From assembly GCA_914767715.1 (NCBI GenBank), contig OU612071.1, positions 15,310,948 through 15,374,947 of the forward strand: a DNA stretch of 64,000 nucleotides, in the 5' to 3' direction. The notes under the pieces were generated by a model, which was not told the origin of the DNA, did not search any database, and worked only from the letters and a program-made list of their open reading frames with translations. The stretch comes from Membranipora membranacea (Eukaryota > Bryozoa > Gymnolaemata > Cheilostomatida > Membraniporidae). Of this stretch, positions 41,588 to 53,123 are shown one piece after another. Within the stretch, counting starts at the first letter, position 1. Each line of letters opens with the position of its first letter. The position numbers and the translations under genes were made by a program.

Positions 41588-42109
41588 ATGTCCAAATTTA
41601 CGATTCTTGCCAGAAATTTAATTAATAGACAACTAGTGAAATATTTTTTATGGTTCAAGATCGGAAACAAGTCATCTTCTAGACTGAGAGATATGGATTG
41701 TGGGTCAGCATTACTAAACAATCTGGACAGAACATGTGATCATATTTATCACCAGCAGCGACACATAATTAATAAACTTGGCAACAAAACAAACAATTTA
41801 GGTTCTGATATTGCTGCATTCAGATGGATATGCGAAACAGTGTTATGTGAATGCAAGACAGAAAAACAATTGGTAATTTTTGCAGTCAGGTTCCTGGTAG
41901 TTATTGTATGTCTGCTTGAACAGACAGACCAATCAGATTTGAATGAAAAAGCAGATCATATCTCATCAATACTGTGTGACACGATGAGTAATAATATGAA
42001 TTTGAGTGACAGAGAGAATCTTTTAAGTCTTTACAGGGGTGTAGCAATGTCCTTTTTAACTATTTGTGTGTGCTTGACGGTTCATTCTATGTGGACCATT
42101 GTACTGTGA
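41588..42109 (+). CDS. Tail-anchored helical protein with weak Bcl-2-like features
   Basis: 173 aa, single exon. An N-terminal helix (LARNLINRQLVKYFLWF), a stretch resembling a BH3-bearing helix (LLNNLDRTCDHIYHQQ), helices spaced like the Bcl-2 core (AAFRWICETVLCE, then FAVRFLVVIVCLLEQ), and a C-terminal transmembrane anchor (VAMSFLTICVCLTVHSMW). The canonical BH1 NWGR and the BH2 tryptophan are missing, so this is a suggestion from helix order and spacing only. Bcl-2-like genes are known in some animal adintoviruses and large DNA viruses and would act on mitochondria to block cell death. It starts 335 bp outside the Polinton end, so its membership in that element is unclear. Confidence 0.4.
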   Translation: MSKFTILARNLINRQLVKYFLWFKIGNKSSSRLRDMDCGSALLNNLDRTCDHIYHQQRHIINKLGNKTNNLGSDIAAFRWICETVLCECKTEKQLVIFAVRFLVVIVCLLEQTDQSDLNEKADHISSILCDTMSNNMNLSDRENLLSLYRGVAMSFLTICVCLTVHSMWTIVL

Positions 42110-42303
42110 TTTGTATTTATCATTGAAAAATTATGAATATCATGACAGAAATATATATTTTAACAATTTGTTAGACAGTCTTGTGATACGCTTGGACAGA
42201 CAGGATATGATTTAAAATCAATCACTACAAATTAATTAATCAAACGGAGGATCTTCACTTACATTTTGGATCGCATACGAAACAAAAGTTTGTTCTCTTA
42301 ATT

Positions 42304-42495
42304 ATGGTACCTGATCAATTAGTCAGATCCTACTTAGTGCAGCATAGAGCTACACTTTCAATAATTTTATTACTAGTTGGAGTTATTACAAGTTTGTTCT
42401 GCTTCTCCTTTGAGAAAGGAGAAGTGACATTGACTTTTGCTCCACTTAATACAAATAATACACTTTTGTTAAATGGAACAGCCTCTTACAGCTGA
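42304..42495 (+). CDS. Small single-pass membrane protein
   Basis: 63 aa: MVPDQLVRSYLVQHR, a hydrophobic helix (ATLSIILLLVGVITSLFCF), then a short domain with two N-glycosylation sites (NNT, NGT). It looks like a signal-anchored membrane peptide. Only 194 bp downstream of the tail-anchored gene on the same strand. No homologue recognised. Confidence 0.4.
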   Translation: MVPDQLVRSYLVQHRATLSIILLLVGVITSLFCFSFEKGEVTLTFAPLNTNNTLLLNGTASYS

Positions 42496-42657
42496 TTTTT
42501 ACCTACCCGCACCATTTTCAGGGCTAATAGTGGGTGAGTATTTTTTTTATTTTCATCGAATAAACGAATAAAAAAGAAATGAATGAATGAAATAAATGAA
42601 ACAAAATTAAATGAATGAAGAAAATGAAGTGAAAGGATTAGTCTATTCCTCCTCACC

Positions 42658-43276
42658 CTAGTTCTCTCCACTCGGATGGTAATCTTCAAAGGTTGGAGGA
42701 GAAGCCAAATTCATTTCGAAAGCTTGTTCTTCTCTCTCCAATCTTTTATTTAGCAATTCCGGTCCTGAAATCACATATGAAAAATAGTGAAAACACAAAA
42801 AATTATTTGTGCAGTTATCGGACCCAGGGATGTATTGAACCACCGAGTTAGATTGAGAACAAATACAATAAGTATTTAAAAACTAACAAAAATTAACATT
42901 TAATCTGAGACTAATCAAGATTCAATACACTCCTGTGTTACTAAGGTATCACAACTGGATGACCCATGCACAGGAAATTATAGCAACAAATAACCGCATT
43001 GCGAAACATACAGTGTCCATGTTCAACATGTCTAACATGTTTTATGTATTTTACGTAAGTCAAATCTGACGTGGTCACATTAAGAAAACCACTTGGGGTT
43101 CCATGTGGATGCCAAATCTTTAACAAAGTGAGAATTTATGTAGGTAAACTCATTCATAGGAAGCATATTACTATAGTCAAGCTGTAATAAATTAATGCGT
43201 AACTATAGTAAATATACATGTATGAAAATAATGACTCACCTTGCATTCGAGACAACTCCTCATTTCTGTACGGCAT
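42658..43276 (-). CDS. 47-aa two-exon protein
   Basis: Exon 1 (43240-43276) encodes MPYRNEELSRMQ and ends G/GTGAGT. Exon 2 (42658-42764, acceptor TGATTTCAG) joins in frame and ends SPPTFEDYHPSGEN then TAG. The product has an amphipathic charged helix and a short proline/aromatic tail that could be a protein-interaction motif. A TATA box lies only 9-23 bp upstream of the ATG, so transcription might begin at or beyond this Met; the second Met is in frame. Confidence 0.5.
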
Positions 43277-43284
43277 GCTGTCAC

Positions 43285-43299
43285 CCTTTTTTATATACC
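43285..43299 (-). promoter_or_regulatory. TATA box of the 47-aa gene
   Basis: GGTATATAAAAAAGG on the minus strand, very close to the first ATG. Confidence 0.6.
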
Positions 43300-43533
43300 A
43301 ACTCACTGCTACCATATGAAATTATAATTCATTAATTAGAAAACATTTGTGTTGAAAAACAAAGCAGATTTTGTTTTGAAACATTCAAACAAAATTAATA
43401 GTACAGATCTATTTTTGGCATAATAAAAATATAACATAAGTAGAGCGTAACCTACTTTTTTGTAGGTATACCAAATAAAAAAAAAAAGATAATAAATAAA
43501 TAAATTAGTGATAAACACTATCTTACCGTCAGT

Positions 43534-43785
43534 CTAACATTTTGGACATCTATGGTTCATCACGAGCCATCGTTCAACACATTCAACATGGAATTCTTTC
43601 TCATGGCTACATGTCAACAAGTTGCTATGATTTTTGTCTTCGATAGCCGTGAGACAAACAAGACATCTGGAAAATATTAGCAACAACTTATTAAGAAATG
43701 TTGAAGCACAGCATCGTAATTCATACACACATGGAATAAAGATGAAATAACTAGAAGATACTTGACAGCATTGCTGTCTTATCAA
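43534..43785 (-). CDS. RING-H2 finger protein, start uncertain
   Basis: The exon 43534-43666 (acceptor ATTTTCCAG) encodes a complete RING-H2: CLVC, TCSHEKEFHVEC, W, then CPKC at the very C-terminus. An upstream exon ending TTACAG/GTATGT at 43853 sits below a TATA box but has no in-frame Met for the RING frame. If the intron is retained, an ATG at 43785 gives an 83-aa protein with a hydrophobic segment before the RING, a layout used by membrane-bound viral and host E3 ligases. RING-H2 domains recruit E2 enzymes. Confidence 0.6.
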   Translation of the reverse strand: MIRQQCCQVSSSYFIFIPCVYELRCCASTFLNKLLLIFSRCLVCLTAIEDKNHSNLLTCSHEKEFHVECVERWLVMNHRCPKC

Positions 43786-43892
43786 ACTTAGTACATTATA
43801 TAGTGGTACACATTGGAAAACTTAAGTTCTTATTTCACATACCTGTAATTCCATCTTGAGAATTTGTTGTTAAAATTACAAGTGAGTATAGA

Positions 43893-43906
43893 TACTTTTA
43901 TATAAG
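43893..43906 (-). promoter_or_regulatory. TATA box upstream of the RING-H2 gene
   Basis: CTTATATAAAAGTA on the minus strand, about 40 bp above the donor-bearing exon. Confidence 0.55.
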
Positions 43907-43998
43907 TTTTGTCTGCGCAGTAACCTATATATTTTATTTAATGCAGGACTAGCTCCTTTTAAACAGCGCTACGGCCACATTTTAAAGCAAATTGCTTT

Positions 43999-44645
43999 CT
44001 AAAACTCCCCAAATCGGAAAAATACTTCCTCCGTTCCAATTCTCTCAGATCCATGAATACTTTCACCTCCAGATATAGATGATAAAGAGCTTTCTCTCCT
44101 CATCTCTGCCATACACTTGGCAAGTTCTCTCAAAGTCTTATCCCCACTGTTCCCATGATTGGTTGGTGTGGTCCCCAAATTCAGCCACTGTGATGAGCTG
44201 TCCATCCATGAGAACCCCTTGAGCCATATTATGGTTGAAATTGTTGTCCGCGCTGTTTAAAATCCTATTCCTAGGTGTTGGTAGCGGTTGGCTAGACAGC
44301 AGAATTCGCTTCCTACGGTGGACTATAGTTTCGCCAACAATTTCTGGTCTTATTAGATAGGTGATACCGCGGATGGAGAGTCTGCAACAACAATTTGATC
44401 CTTAGTCAGTGTACCAGTCCTGTTGTTGTTGGGTTTCTAGTTACATGTGATAGCGGCAAAGAGGTTGCTACAATAATAGCTTTAGAGGATCAGCAATGAG
44501 GATAAAATAATGACATCAAAATAAGCTTTCATTGGGATCACTAACTTTCCTCTTTTTTTCTCACCAATCGAAATAATCTTTCTACGTCCAAATTTGTTGC
44601 CGGGTGATATGGGATAGTATTTTTTTTGGCCTAGATACGAACTGA
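43999..44645 (-). CDS. Two-exon transcription unit of unknown function, coding frame disturbed
   Basis: Exon 1 (44565 to about 44645) follows a consensus TATA box and ends ATTG/GTGAGA; exon 2 starts at 44381 after TTGTTGTTGCAG. Two overlapping frames in exon 2 both look like protein. One runs LIRPEIVGETIVHRRKRILL to QSWEQWG and stops at about 44142. The other (43999-44205) runs TLRELAKCMAEMRR to VFFRFGEF. A single-base shift between 44145 and 44205 would join them. No intact Met-initiated frame spans the unit. The family is unrecognised. Confidence 0.4.
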
Positions 44646-44666
44646 CATATACTTGCGCTGCTCACA

Positions 44667-44678
44667 CCTTTTATACCC
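44667..44678 (-). promoter_or_regulatory. TATA box GGGTATAAAAGG
   Basis: Same core as the boxes at 5831-5842 and 9791-9801; drives the unit at 43999-44645. Confidence 0.7.
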
Positions 44679-44679
44679 A

Positions 44680-45335
44680 AAACTCAGACTGTTATTTCGA
44701 CTTTAATGTTAGCGCTGTTTTCAAATGCCCCGTCATTCTTAAGCTGATATGTCATAATCCCTGTAGGTTGTGATGCTGATATGTCCCTATAATGTATGTA
44801 GCTGGCGTTATTTCTGTCGTATCAGTCTAATTCTCACCCTCTGTACCCGGGGAGGAAACCTTAGTGGTTGGAAACCTGACTGTTTGGGGCTACTTGATTA
44901 GTTAGAAACCATACTAGTGTGATGCCTTGTGAGGTTTTGTCCTGCCTTGCTTATCTTCAACTGTCTCTGTTGATCACCTTTCTATAATGTGAGTGTTTGT
45001 TTTTTCTAGTGTCACGGCCTGCTTCTAAACAGATGGTACTATGCATAAAAAATGATCCTGGTCATGGCTTTTCTTATTGTGTGTGCCTGGCTCCAAACAA
45101 ACAAAAAGGTATTCAAAAAGCAAAGATAAAAATCCCTTATAAAGGTTACCGGCCATAAACATGTAACTTAAATCGGGGGCAGGCTGATTGCCTTCTTGAC
45201 AACATCCCCAAGGCCCTCATCAACAGAGGCGGTCAATTGTGCATGTTTACTGGTCCGATCACCACTTGTACCTCATTATCCCCTTAAGACTGCCTTACCA
45301 TCACTCTGAGAGTTGGTGTTGGCCTTATTTCAGCG
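44680..45335. other. Intergenic, possible old exon remnants
   Basis: A plus-strand frame near 45186-45287 (LLDNIPKALINRGGQLCMF) has protein-like composition but no splice sites or start that I could pair with it. Confidence 0.25.
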
Positions 45336-45548
45336 TCAAGTGCTATTGCGAGTGCGTCGTCTATCCTTACACAATAATGAAGTAGCGGCATTATATATGA
45401 CTGGCAGCCTCTTTTTAAAGTATCTAAAATAACAAGATCCACTGTTTGCATACACCAACAGGCATACTACCAGGAAAAAGGGCATTAATTTCTCTTTAGC
45501 CTGCTGGGAAGCTTGTCTTAGTCCGATAATGGCTCTGGCTTTTTCCAT
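45336..45548 (-). CDS. Possible small membrane protein
   Basis: 70 aa: a charged helical start (MEKARAIIGLRQASQQAKEK), a hydrophobic helix (LMPFFLVVCLLVYANSGSCYF) and a basic tail. TTATATAAT lies about 15 bp upstream of the ATG. No family recognised; could be chance. Confidence 0.28.
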   Translation of the reverse strand: MEKARAIIGLRQASQQAKEKLMPFFLVVCLLVYANSGSCYFRYFKKRLPVIYNAATSLLCKDRRRTRNST

Positions 45549-45599
45549 GCATTTTTGTCATTATATAAAAACCTGACAAGATGCAGACATGTATGCCGA

Positions 45600-46368
45600 C
45601 AGACATCAATAAACAATTTCTGTTCAAAAATGACGAATCCCAGTCATGTTCTGTTAACAAATTGTATGTTCAATTTTTGTGATCTTATCAATCAAAATGA
45701 ACTATTTCCTTCACAAAAGAACATAACATAAAAATAGCTAAGGGAAGCCTTTTAGGGAGTGTGCTTAGTTGTATCAAGGTGGAAGTGTCTGCCACAAAAG
45801 GAGCCGACGCTTTTAATCTAGATTTGACGAGGAGTACACCTACTTTAGAAAGACAGTTCCAATGTAAGTCTATTATTTGCCTAACTTACCCAACAAGTTT
45901 ACTGGTAAATACCTAGCATTCCCAAAATTTACCAGTTACAGAAATGTCATGACTAGTTTAGTAGCTGCAACATCATACCCATGATACTCAATGCTAATTG
46001 GCTGAACGTAGAAAGTAGCGGATACTCGATGCTTGACAGTTCATCAGCAACATGTATGTCTGACAGGAACAAATATTTGAAACCGATATATTCAATTTGT
46101 TTTACCAGTTTAGGGTTTCTCATTGTTGACCTGCACATAGCATACAGGACAAATGGTTAATATTTTAGTATTTTGCTTATCTGTAACTCGAGAGAGGACA
46201 ATACTGTACTGTCATTGGATCAAGCAAAACAACCATCTGCTAGAGTACAAGAAGTGAAAAGTCATATTTATTTGGCAATGCAGGTAGACTTTGTCTTGTT
46301 AGGGTGACATACTATACTCCAACTGCATATCAACATGATACGGTATGATAACTCTCTTGTGAAAAATA
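45600..46368. other. Intergenic, no confident gene
   Basis: A minus-strand frame (45953-46138) follows an acceptor-like TATGTGCAG but lacks further exons. Confidence 0.3.
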
Positions 46369-47108
46369 CAGACTTGCCAACCTAATTTTTCCAAAATGAG
46401 TACAAAAATTTGCAAAATGCTTAAAAATGCTTACATAACTCCAGGGTGCCTCAAATGACCAGAAAACGCCCCAATAGATTTTTCGCGCGTGGCGCGAAAA
46501 ATGCTTTTATCACAGTAAGTAGTCCTTAGTAGCGTAGGAGTGCAGATCACTCAACATTAGTCTTTTTCCCTTTGCGTTGTAAGGTGCAATCTGCAAATAA
46601 TAAATGAGAAGTTGTTTGTAACCTAGCCTGTCTGGACAAGACAGGCTATCTGAAACCCTGTTTGCCAATCCTCCCTGGTTTGCCCTTGAAACACTTGGGC
46701 AGGAGATCTGAGTTATCTCACCCCAACAAGGAGGTAGACAACTTTGTTACTCTGATTAAAGAAAAGTTGAAGTTGGCAGAACCACCATATTCTACAATGG
46801 ATTACTAGTTATGTTGTGTCTCATTGAAGAAAAGTTGCAATTTGGCTCATGCAAAACTTGGACAGGTAAAAAGTCAACTGTAAATCAACATCATGGTTTT
46901 CTGCAGCCAATACCAGATTTTTAGACTATTATTTAACCATGACAACCAAGTAAACACTAAAGATAAAAGATGCGTTTTTGATTGCCTAATTAGATGAACC
47001 GGGGTTTGGAAAACCATAAATAAGCACAACTAGCGTTTTGCGTTTAAAACTCAATTAGTGTCAATTAAGCGTTTTCAAACGCTTTATGCGTACAGGTTGG
47101 CAAGTATG
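46369..47108. mobile_element. hAT-like non-autonomous element
   Basis: Terminal repeats CAGACTTGCCAACCT and, inverted, CATACTTGCCAACCT (one mismatch). About 740 bp, no transposase. Its left 140 bp are shared with the hAT insert at 27.9 kb. The flanking A-rich sequence prevents a clear 8-bp duplication call. Confidence 0.65.
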
Positions 47109-47109
47109 A

Positions 47110-48417
47110 AAATATGGCATCAAACCCAGGAGAGAATTTCAGCTTCTTTCCATTTTAGTTGCTTTCAATAGTGTAACTAGTGATTTATTTTATTAAAGTG
47201 ATCAGAAACTGATCTGTGAGATGGTCTAACTCTAAATGATATTCTTCTGCTTTATAATCCCAAAGCTATTGTTTTAAGTGGCCGTCAGAATGATACTGTA
47301 CTGCTTGGCGATTACAATGTTACTGATTTAGGTTCTAACTGCTGCACACAGTTATTGCTGCGCCAATGATGTACACGTGACACAGTTTTGATAGGCAGTT
47401 TTACTTTGATGATATTAGTGTTGTATTTATGTCATTGGCATTGGTGGTAACTTGTAGTTGTCTTCTCTTGTTTGTTTTATCAGGTGTGATGGTAGCAGTA
47501 GTGTGTTGTACATGATCTAAAAGGAGGGGGACTCAGTTAGACACAAGTTGATGACAATAATCACAAACAATCACAAATTTATTATAAAGTTGTGATTAAT
47601 CAACAATATGTCAGCGGTATGCAGAATGACTAATGTACAAAGTGAAATAGAAAAGCTGCTGAGCACTGGTTTGTTTGCCAGTTATTCTGGCAATTGTTCT
47701 GTTTTCGATAAATCAAATTGTACATAATTTTTGTATGGTAAATTTTGGTGACTCAGTTCAAAACTGATCAATGTGTAGTATATCTTGAAGTAAGAGCTAA
47801 CCCCTCGATAATATTTCATTGTTTGCTGCCTTATAATAGGTAGTGGTAATTGTTATGTAACACTGAGGACAGCGCTTAAACAGCCTATTTATGAGCTTCC
47901 GTTCTTTCCAAGAAGACCAGGCTAAGACTGAACTTTGATATTTGACTTTGTTTTTTAATTTTATTATTTTGATATCTTTTTATTTATTTTAATTAATTAA
48001 ATTTCTTAATTTGATTTTAATCTTTTATTTTTTGTTGTTGTTTTCACATGGCCTTATTTGCTTCATGCATTAATCAGTGGTTAATAAAGTTCATAATAAA
48101 CTATGTTTTTTATTTCTTAGATGGTTATGAATCCGAGGGTGGTGCGACTTGTGTGCTGGCTTCACAGTGGCTTCCGGGCACAAAATTCAACTAACAATGG
48201 TGAACTTATGAAACGGTAAATATCATAGACACTGAAGGAAAAACCGGCTACAGATACATATTATATATAACGCCTGAACTCAACGCCTAAACAGCTCAAA
48301 AACGCCTACACTTATATATATACTTTTAATGTCATTCTACATCATCTTTTGGAATGTTTTTCATGCAGTGACAGAACAAAAAAGAGAGAAAAAGAAAAAA
48401 TACTCAAGTAACAAGAA
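47110..48417. other. Intergenic, AT-rich, no gene seen
   Basis: No splice-bounded frames or repeats beyond short AT runs. Confidence 0.4.
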
Positions 48418-48936
48418 TTAATAGGATATAAAGTGCTTTGATAGTTGTTGTTTAAAATGAGTAAGTTTGGTTGCTGAGCGTATCTGAATTGGTAAAGAGT
48501 TAAAAGTTGTAGTGATTTTTTGTCTTAATTGATCAGTGTGATAATGTAATAGGTGTTTGTCTCTAAAAAAGGTTTTAGAGCTAGCTGGAATAAAGCCTTC
48601 CAAAAGAAAGTCAGGTGCAATCAAATGCAAAATTTGAAAACCAAAAATACAGGTGAAATGACCAGCAAGGAGAGGAAAAGGAATCAGACCAAGAGATGTA
48701 TGTAAATCTCTTGTATGTATTAGATGATATGGTATGTGGTTGACATTTGCTATTAGGCGGAAAGCCCTCTTTTGGAGCAAGTATATTCTTTCAAGAATAT
48801 ATTGTGGTGATAGGTTGCCATATATGCAACCTATATATGGCAACCTATATCTCTTGCAACACTTACCTCCAATGAATAGAACTTCCTTCAATTTGTCAAC
48901 AGATAACATGTAGAGACACATAAAACTATAAAACAC
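48418..48936 (-). pseudogene. LINE retrotransposon fragment (C-terminus of ORF2)
   Basis: The frame contains GNLSPQYILERIYLLQKRAFRLI and a closing FNSLPIQIRSATKLTHFKQQL, the typical end of CR1/L2/jockey-type LINE polymerases downstream of the RT domain. RT and endonuclease are absent, as expected for 5'-truncated copies. Confidence 0.75.
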
Positions 48937-48939
48937 ATA

Positions 48940-49786
48940 TATGCCCTCTCTCGCCGTATTATTCAGTGTAATTACTCACCAGTGGTCCCTAGTTAGTATT
49001 AACATAATCTTTAATGCCTGATATTGCATAATTTGTTTGTTTAGATTATCTATGTGTGACACATTGTGATGTGATAGGGCATTTAGCAAGACACTATCTT
49101 GGCATTATTGCCTAGAGTTTCACCTCTCGTCTTTACCCTAATAAACTCACTATGATGTCATTGTTGACATTTTTGAGTGAGCTCACTTACTTGGGATTTC
49201 CAAGATTCTTCGCAAACATAACACACAGGACACACAACTCTTATAGACAGATTATATTGATGCTCGACCCAATGCAGATAGGCCATATGTATATACCTAC
49301 AATCCCTCCTCCTGCCAAGGAACTTGGACAGTTCTACAACTAGAGCTCCTCCTCAACCCCCTGTGACTATACCTGATGATATGAATCTGCTGTACCTCTA
49401 ATATCGTTACCCTACTTTGATATTTATGTGCTGCCTTGCTGCCCTGCTCTCTTCCTGCCGTACTCGCTTTACTTACATCGTGTGGCGAGGAATGGGATAC
49501 GATAATATTTATTGCCATGCCCTGTTGAACTGTTCTACCGATATGTTATTACATAACTTTGTCAGTTACCATCAGCCCTAGAAATCAACCGAATTGGGAT
49601 GCAGTAGAAGCAATGTGTTGTCTCTGATTGGCTGCTCGGTGGGAAAGAGCCAATACCAAGGCAGATGATACTTTCCTGGATGTAGCTGTATATATTATAT
49701 TGAGTGTTAAATAATGCAGTTTCACTTTCATTATATCTCATGAGATCATCTCTGTGACCTGGCATTGGGACTCTTTCTTACCCAAC
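48940..49786. other. Intergenic, no confident gene
   Basis: Short frames on both strands around 49.2-49.5 kb have some protein-like character but no supportable gene model. Confidence 0.3.
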
Positions 49787-50042
49787 AGCCAATAATATCA
49801 GAGCAAACACCAAAAAGCCAATAATATCAGAGCAAACACCCAACAGCCAATAATATCAGAGCCAACACCCAACAGCCAATAATATCAGAGCCAACACCCA
49901 ACAGCCAATAATATCAGAGCCAACACCCAACAGCCAATAATATCAGAGCCAACACCCAACAGCCAATAATATCAGAGCCAACACCCAACAGCCAATAATA
50001 TCAGAGCCAACACCCAACAGCCAATAATATCAGAGCCAACAC
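49787..50042. repeat. 29-bp tandem repeat, about nine copies
   Basis: Unit CCAATAATATCAGAGCCAAC plus nine further bases, nearly perfect. There are no unique spacers, so it is a minisatellite. Confidence 0.92.
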
Positions 50043-50044
50043 AT

Positions 50045-51642
50045 TGGCTAGGGTACAGTGGTCTGCAAGAGCCTACCAGACTCTCCCAAACTAATTCACC
50101 TCTATCTATGTCAAAGCCGTAGTTTAGAAAGAAATATAGGGGAGGCAACTCATCACTAGAAGAGTTTTTGTAAATTGCTTCTCAATCAGTTTTAGGGCAT
50201 ACAATTAGCAAGTGGTAATCCCAGAAGGGCTGATTCCGACACGGATTATATAATTATAGTGTTTTTTAGGCCACAGTATCTAGCTATCTAGGGGAGGCAG
50301 GGATGATTCTTCTAAGGTTGGAGATTGCTTATAAAAATAAGGGAACAACTGAGTTAGTATGTATGTTCACTCATTAGCCACCTGCCGATAGAATTAGGAA
50401 ACAATGCCCTTATTATAACCGCGGTATGCTTGACTAGGTTTTAACCACTCATGGACATTAACCACGGCTACAATACACGACCTTACGGTATTTGTTTGTT
50501 CGTTAGGAGTCTGTCTCTATTATGCTATGAGTAAGTGCCTCAACTGAACCTTGACTAATCGATCTAGTAAGTTAGATCTTTTGTATTGCTTGTTTAAATG
50601 TCATTACGTCGGCCCACAACTAAATGCTTCAGTGCCTCAATGCTAATGCTCCATATAATGTCCTGTCTTATATCAAGTCTATGGGAAGCATCTAGAATCT
50701 AGATCAAGTCTGATCCAGTTGGCTTGCATTTGGAATCACTGAATGAGGAGCAATTCTAAACGCAGGCTAACATGATTGGGCAGATTTGTGAACAGTTTAA
50801 CGTGGTGTTCTGTCAGTCATTGATTACAAGGTCGAATTATCATCGTTGTGGGTGCTGATAAAGTGAAAGTTTTATAATCTCTTGTGTTGGTACCTGCCAA
50901 ATTTCTTGATACAATAATCAAAATAACGTATGGTTCTAAATCCTCATCTAAACTTGTCTGCTTTTGGAGTGTATGTAAAAAATTAAAATACGTGCACCTG
51001 ATGTCAGATGCCTCTCATGTCCAGATAAACTGCTGGCCATGATAGCCATATTTGTTTTGATATTCATTTCCTGGATATAGATAAATTTAGTGGTACTGGA
51101 AGCTCTCTGGAAAGCTCAAAGTTCTTCTCAGGTCATAAAAATTTCCAAATGTTACTTTTAATCTCGGACCAAATATGTTTTCTCGGCCGTGTTTTTTTGT
51201 GGAGAACTAATTTTTGTGCAGTTGTCGATTATTGTTGCAATCTCTCCATAGGTCGCTGGGTGTTATTGCCATGGAAAGTTTCTTTTAGTTTCCGAGCCAA
51301 GCACACAGGGACTTCACCATGTTACAATCTATGTTTCCTGAGTAATTTACAATCTGAGAAAGGTAATGGTCTGAAACACCTAGCAGGCCTCAACAATCCA
51401 GTTCATTAAAACAATGGATAAGGACAGTAGAGCATACAAAGTGTACAGGCCTCACTTCACTCAAACAAATATCTTTAATTTGGTGATAACCGACCGAAAG
51501 GTTGGGCATCCATGATCTAGCTGATGCAATGAGTGATCCAAATTCTATCAGCTTTGTTATTGATCAATTGAAACATCAGTTTATTTTATATGAACCGTGG
51601 TCACCTCATATCTAGTCCTTGGTGACTTAACTTCTTTGATAC
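50045..51642. other. Intergenic, no gene seen
   Basis: No convincing exons or repeats by eye. Confidence 0.35.
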
Positions 51643-53123
51643 CAGCACATTTGCTTGTTTTTCGTGGAACAGTAGGGCATTGACTCTTATCTTTTTAAGA
51701 TGTGCCTTGATGGTATGTCTTGACACGCAGCGATCACCAATGTGCAGCAACCAATCAGACTAGTTTCCTGCCTGGCTAAGAACAATTACCATTCTCCTCT
51801 TATGAACTGACAACCACCAGAAAGTGTGGTATGATAGTCTCATAAGCTAAGGAGGATGTTAAGGTGGTTTGGTTCCCCCCCCCCCTACTGCAACAAACCA
51901 ATTAGTGCAAAAAGAAATATCCCACATCTGTGAGCCTGGTTAGCCAAGGGAGAGAACGAGACAAATTTCAAATTAATTTATGTTGTAGGAATTGTTTTCG
52001 GAAAGCTCAATTGAAGTAATCTTTTACTTAACATTTAAATAAAAATCTACACAACAACACAAAAGCCTCTAGTTGCAGCCAAGAATGTTGAGCCTGTCTG
52101 GGCAGTTAGACACTAAGATGTAATTTTGACAACCTTAGCTTAATCGATGGTAATAGTATGAAAACAGGCTGTCTGTCAAAAGAAAATTGAAAATTCCAAT
52201 TAATTCAAAAATAAAATATGTGTTATTATATTTTCTCTGTACAGAAACTGAAACTTCGGTTTGCAAAACATAAAAAGTATGCTTCAGCTGTGTATGCATC
52301 GGTTGTCTTGGCTCATCAGTGGAATATTCAAAATGATGTGTTGTGTCCCGGGAACACATACTCTGAGCGGCCAGCTCTTGTGGCACTCCAGATCCGTTGA
52401 ACTAACTCAGTTAAACCCGGTTGAACTAACTGGACCTAATTTCAGCTTGAGTTAAGCCTGAAGCATGTTCTAGCTTTCACTGTTTTCATTTGGAAACAAT
52501 GCAAAGTTCTTTTTGCGAATTAATTTGTTTCCTAATGCATCAAGCTATCTGTTGATCACACTGTGATACTTGAATTTGAATGTTCAGTATCACATTCACC
52601 ATCATCAGTGTTTTAGCTGTAAGATCGGCTTGAAGTGCCTTCAGTAGATTCAGCACACTGATAATCAGACACATTCTGAGGTTAATTGACATTCCGGCAT
52701 AACCAGCATTTTGCTTTCTTCTTGTAAAGCCTGATTAAATCACTAGAGGGGGGGGGGACCAAACCAACCTCAGCATTCTGTATAGCTTATAAGATTGATA
52801 TACCACACTTTCTGGTGGTAGTCAGTTCATAAGAGGAGAATGTTAATTGGTTTTCAGCCAGACAGGATGCTAGTTTGCTTGGTTGTTGCACAATGATGCT
52901 TACTGTTATCCTCTTTAGCTTATGAGACTAACATACCACACTCTCTGGTGGTAGACAGTTCATAAGAGGAGAATGTTAATTGGTTTTCAGCCAGTTAGGA
53001 TGGTAGTTTGCTTGGTTGCTGCACAATCATGTTTACGGCGTGTGACGACGTACCATCAAGGCACATCCTCACGAGATAAGAGTCGACGCCCTGTTGTTCT
53101 AGGAAAAACAATTAAATGTGCTG
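51643..53123. repeat. Fold-back element with about 240-bp inverted arms
   Basis: The left arm (51643-51890) includes GTGCCTTGATGGTA, CTCCTCTTATGAACTG and a C11 run. Its reverse complement forms the right side (about 52745-53123), where the arm is partly duplicated (a first partial copy at 52745-52915, a second at 52918-53123). The centre holds no transposase. Probably a non-autonomous DNA transposon. Confidence 0.8.

Noticed and set aside
45953..46138. Possible exon on the minus strand
   Set aside because: Has an acceptor-like start but no partner exon, donor or recognisable domain.
49152..49518. Small genes on either strand
   Set aside because: Several mutually overlapping frames look moderately protein-like, but none has a supportable start, splice pattern or family.
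49787..50042. CRISPR-like array of short repeats
   Set aside because: Repeats are head-to-tail without unique spacers and lie in animal DNA; it is a minisatellite.
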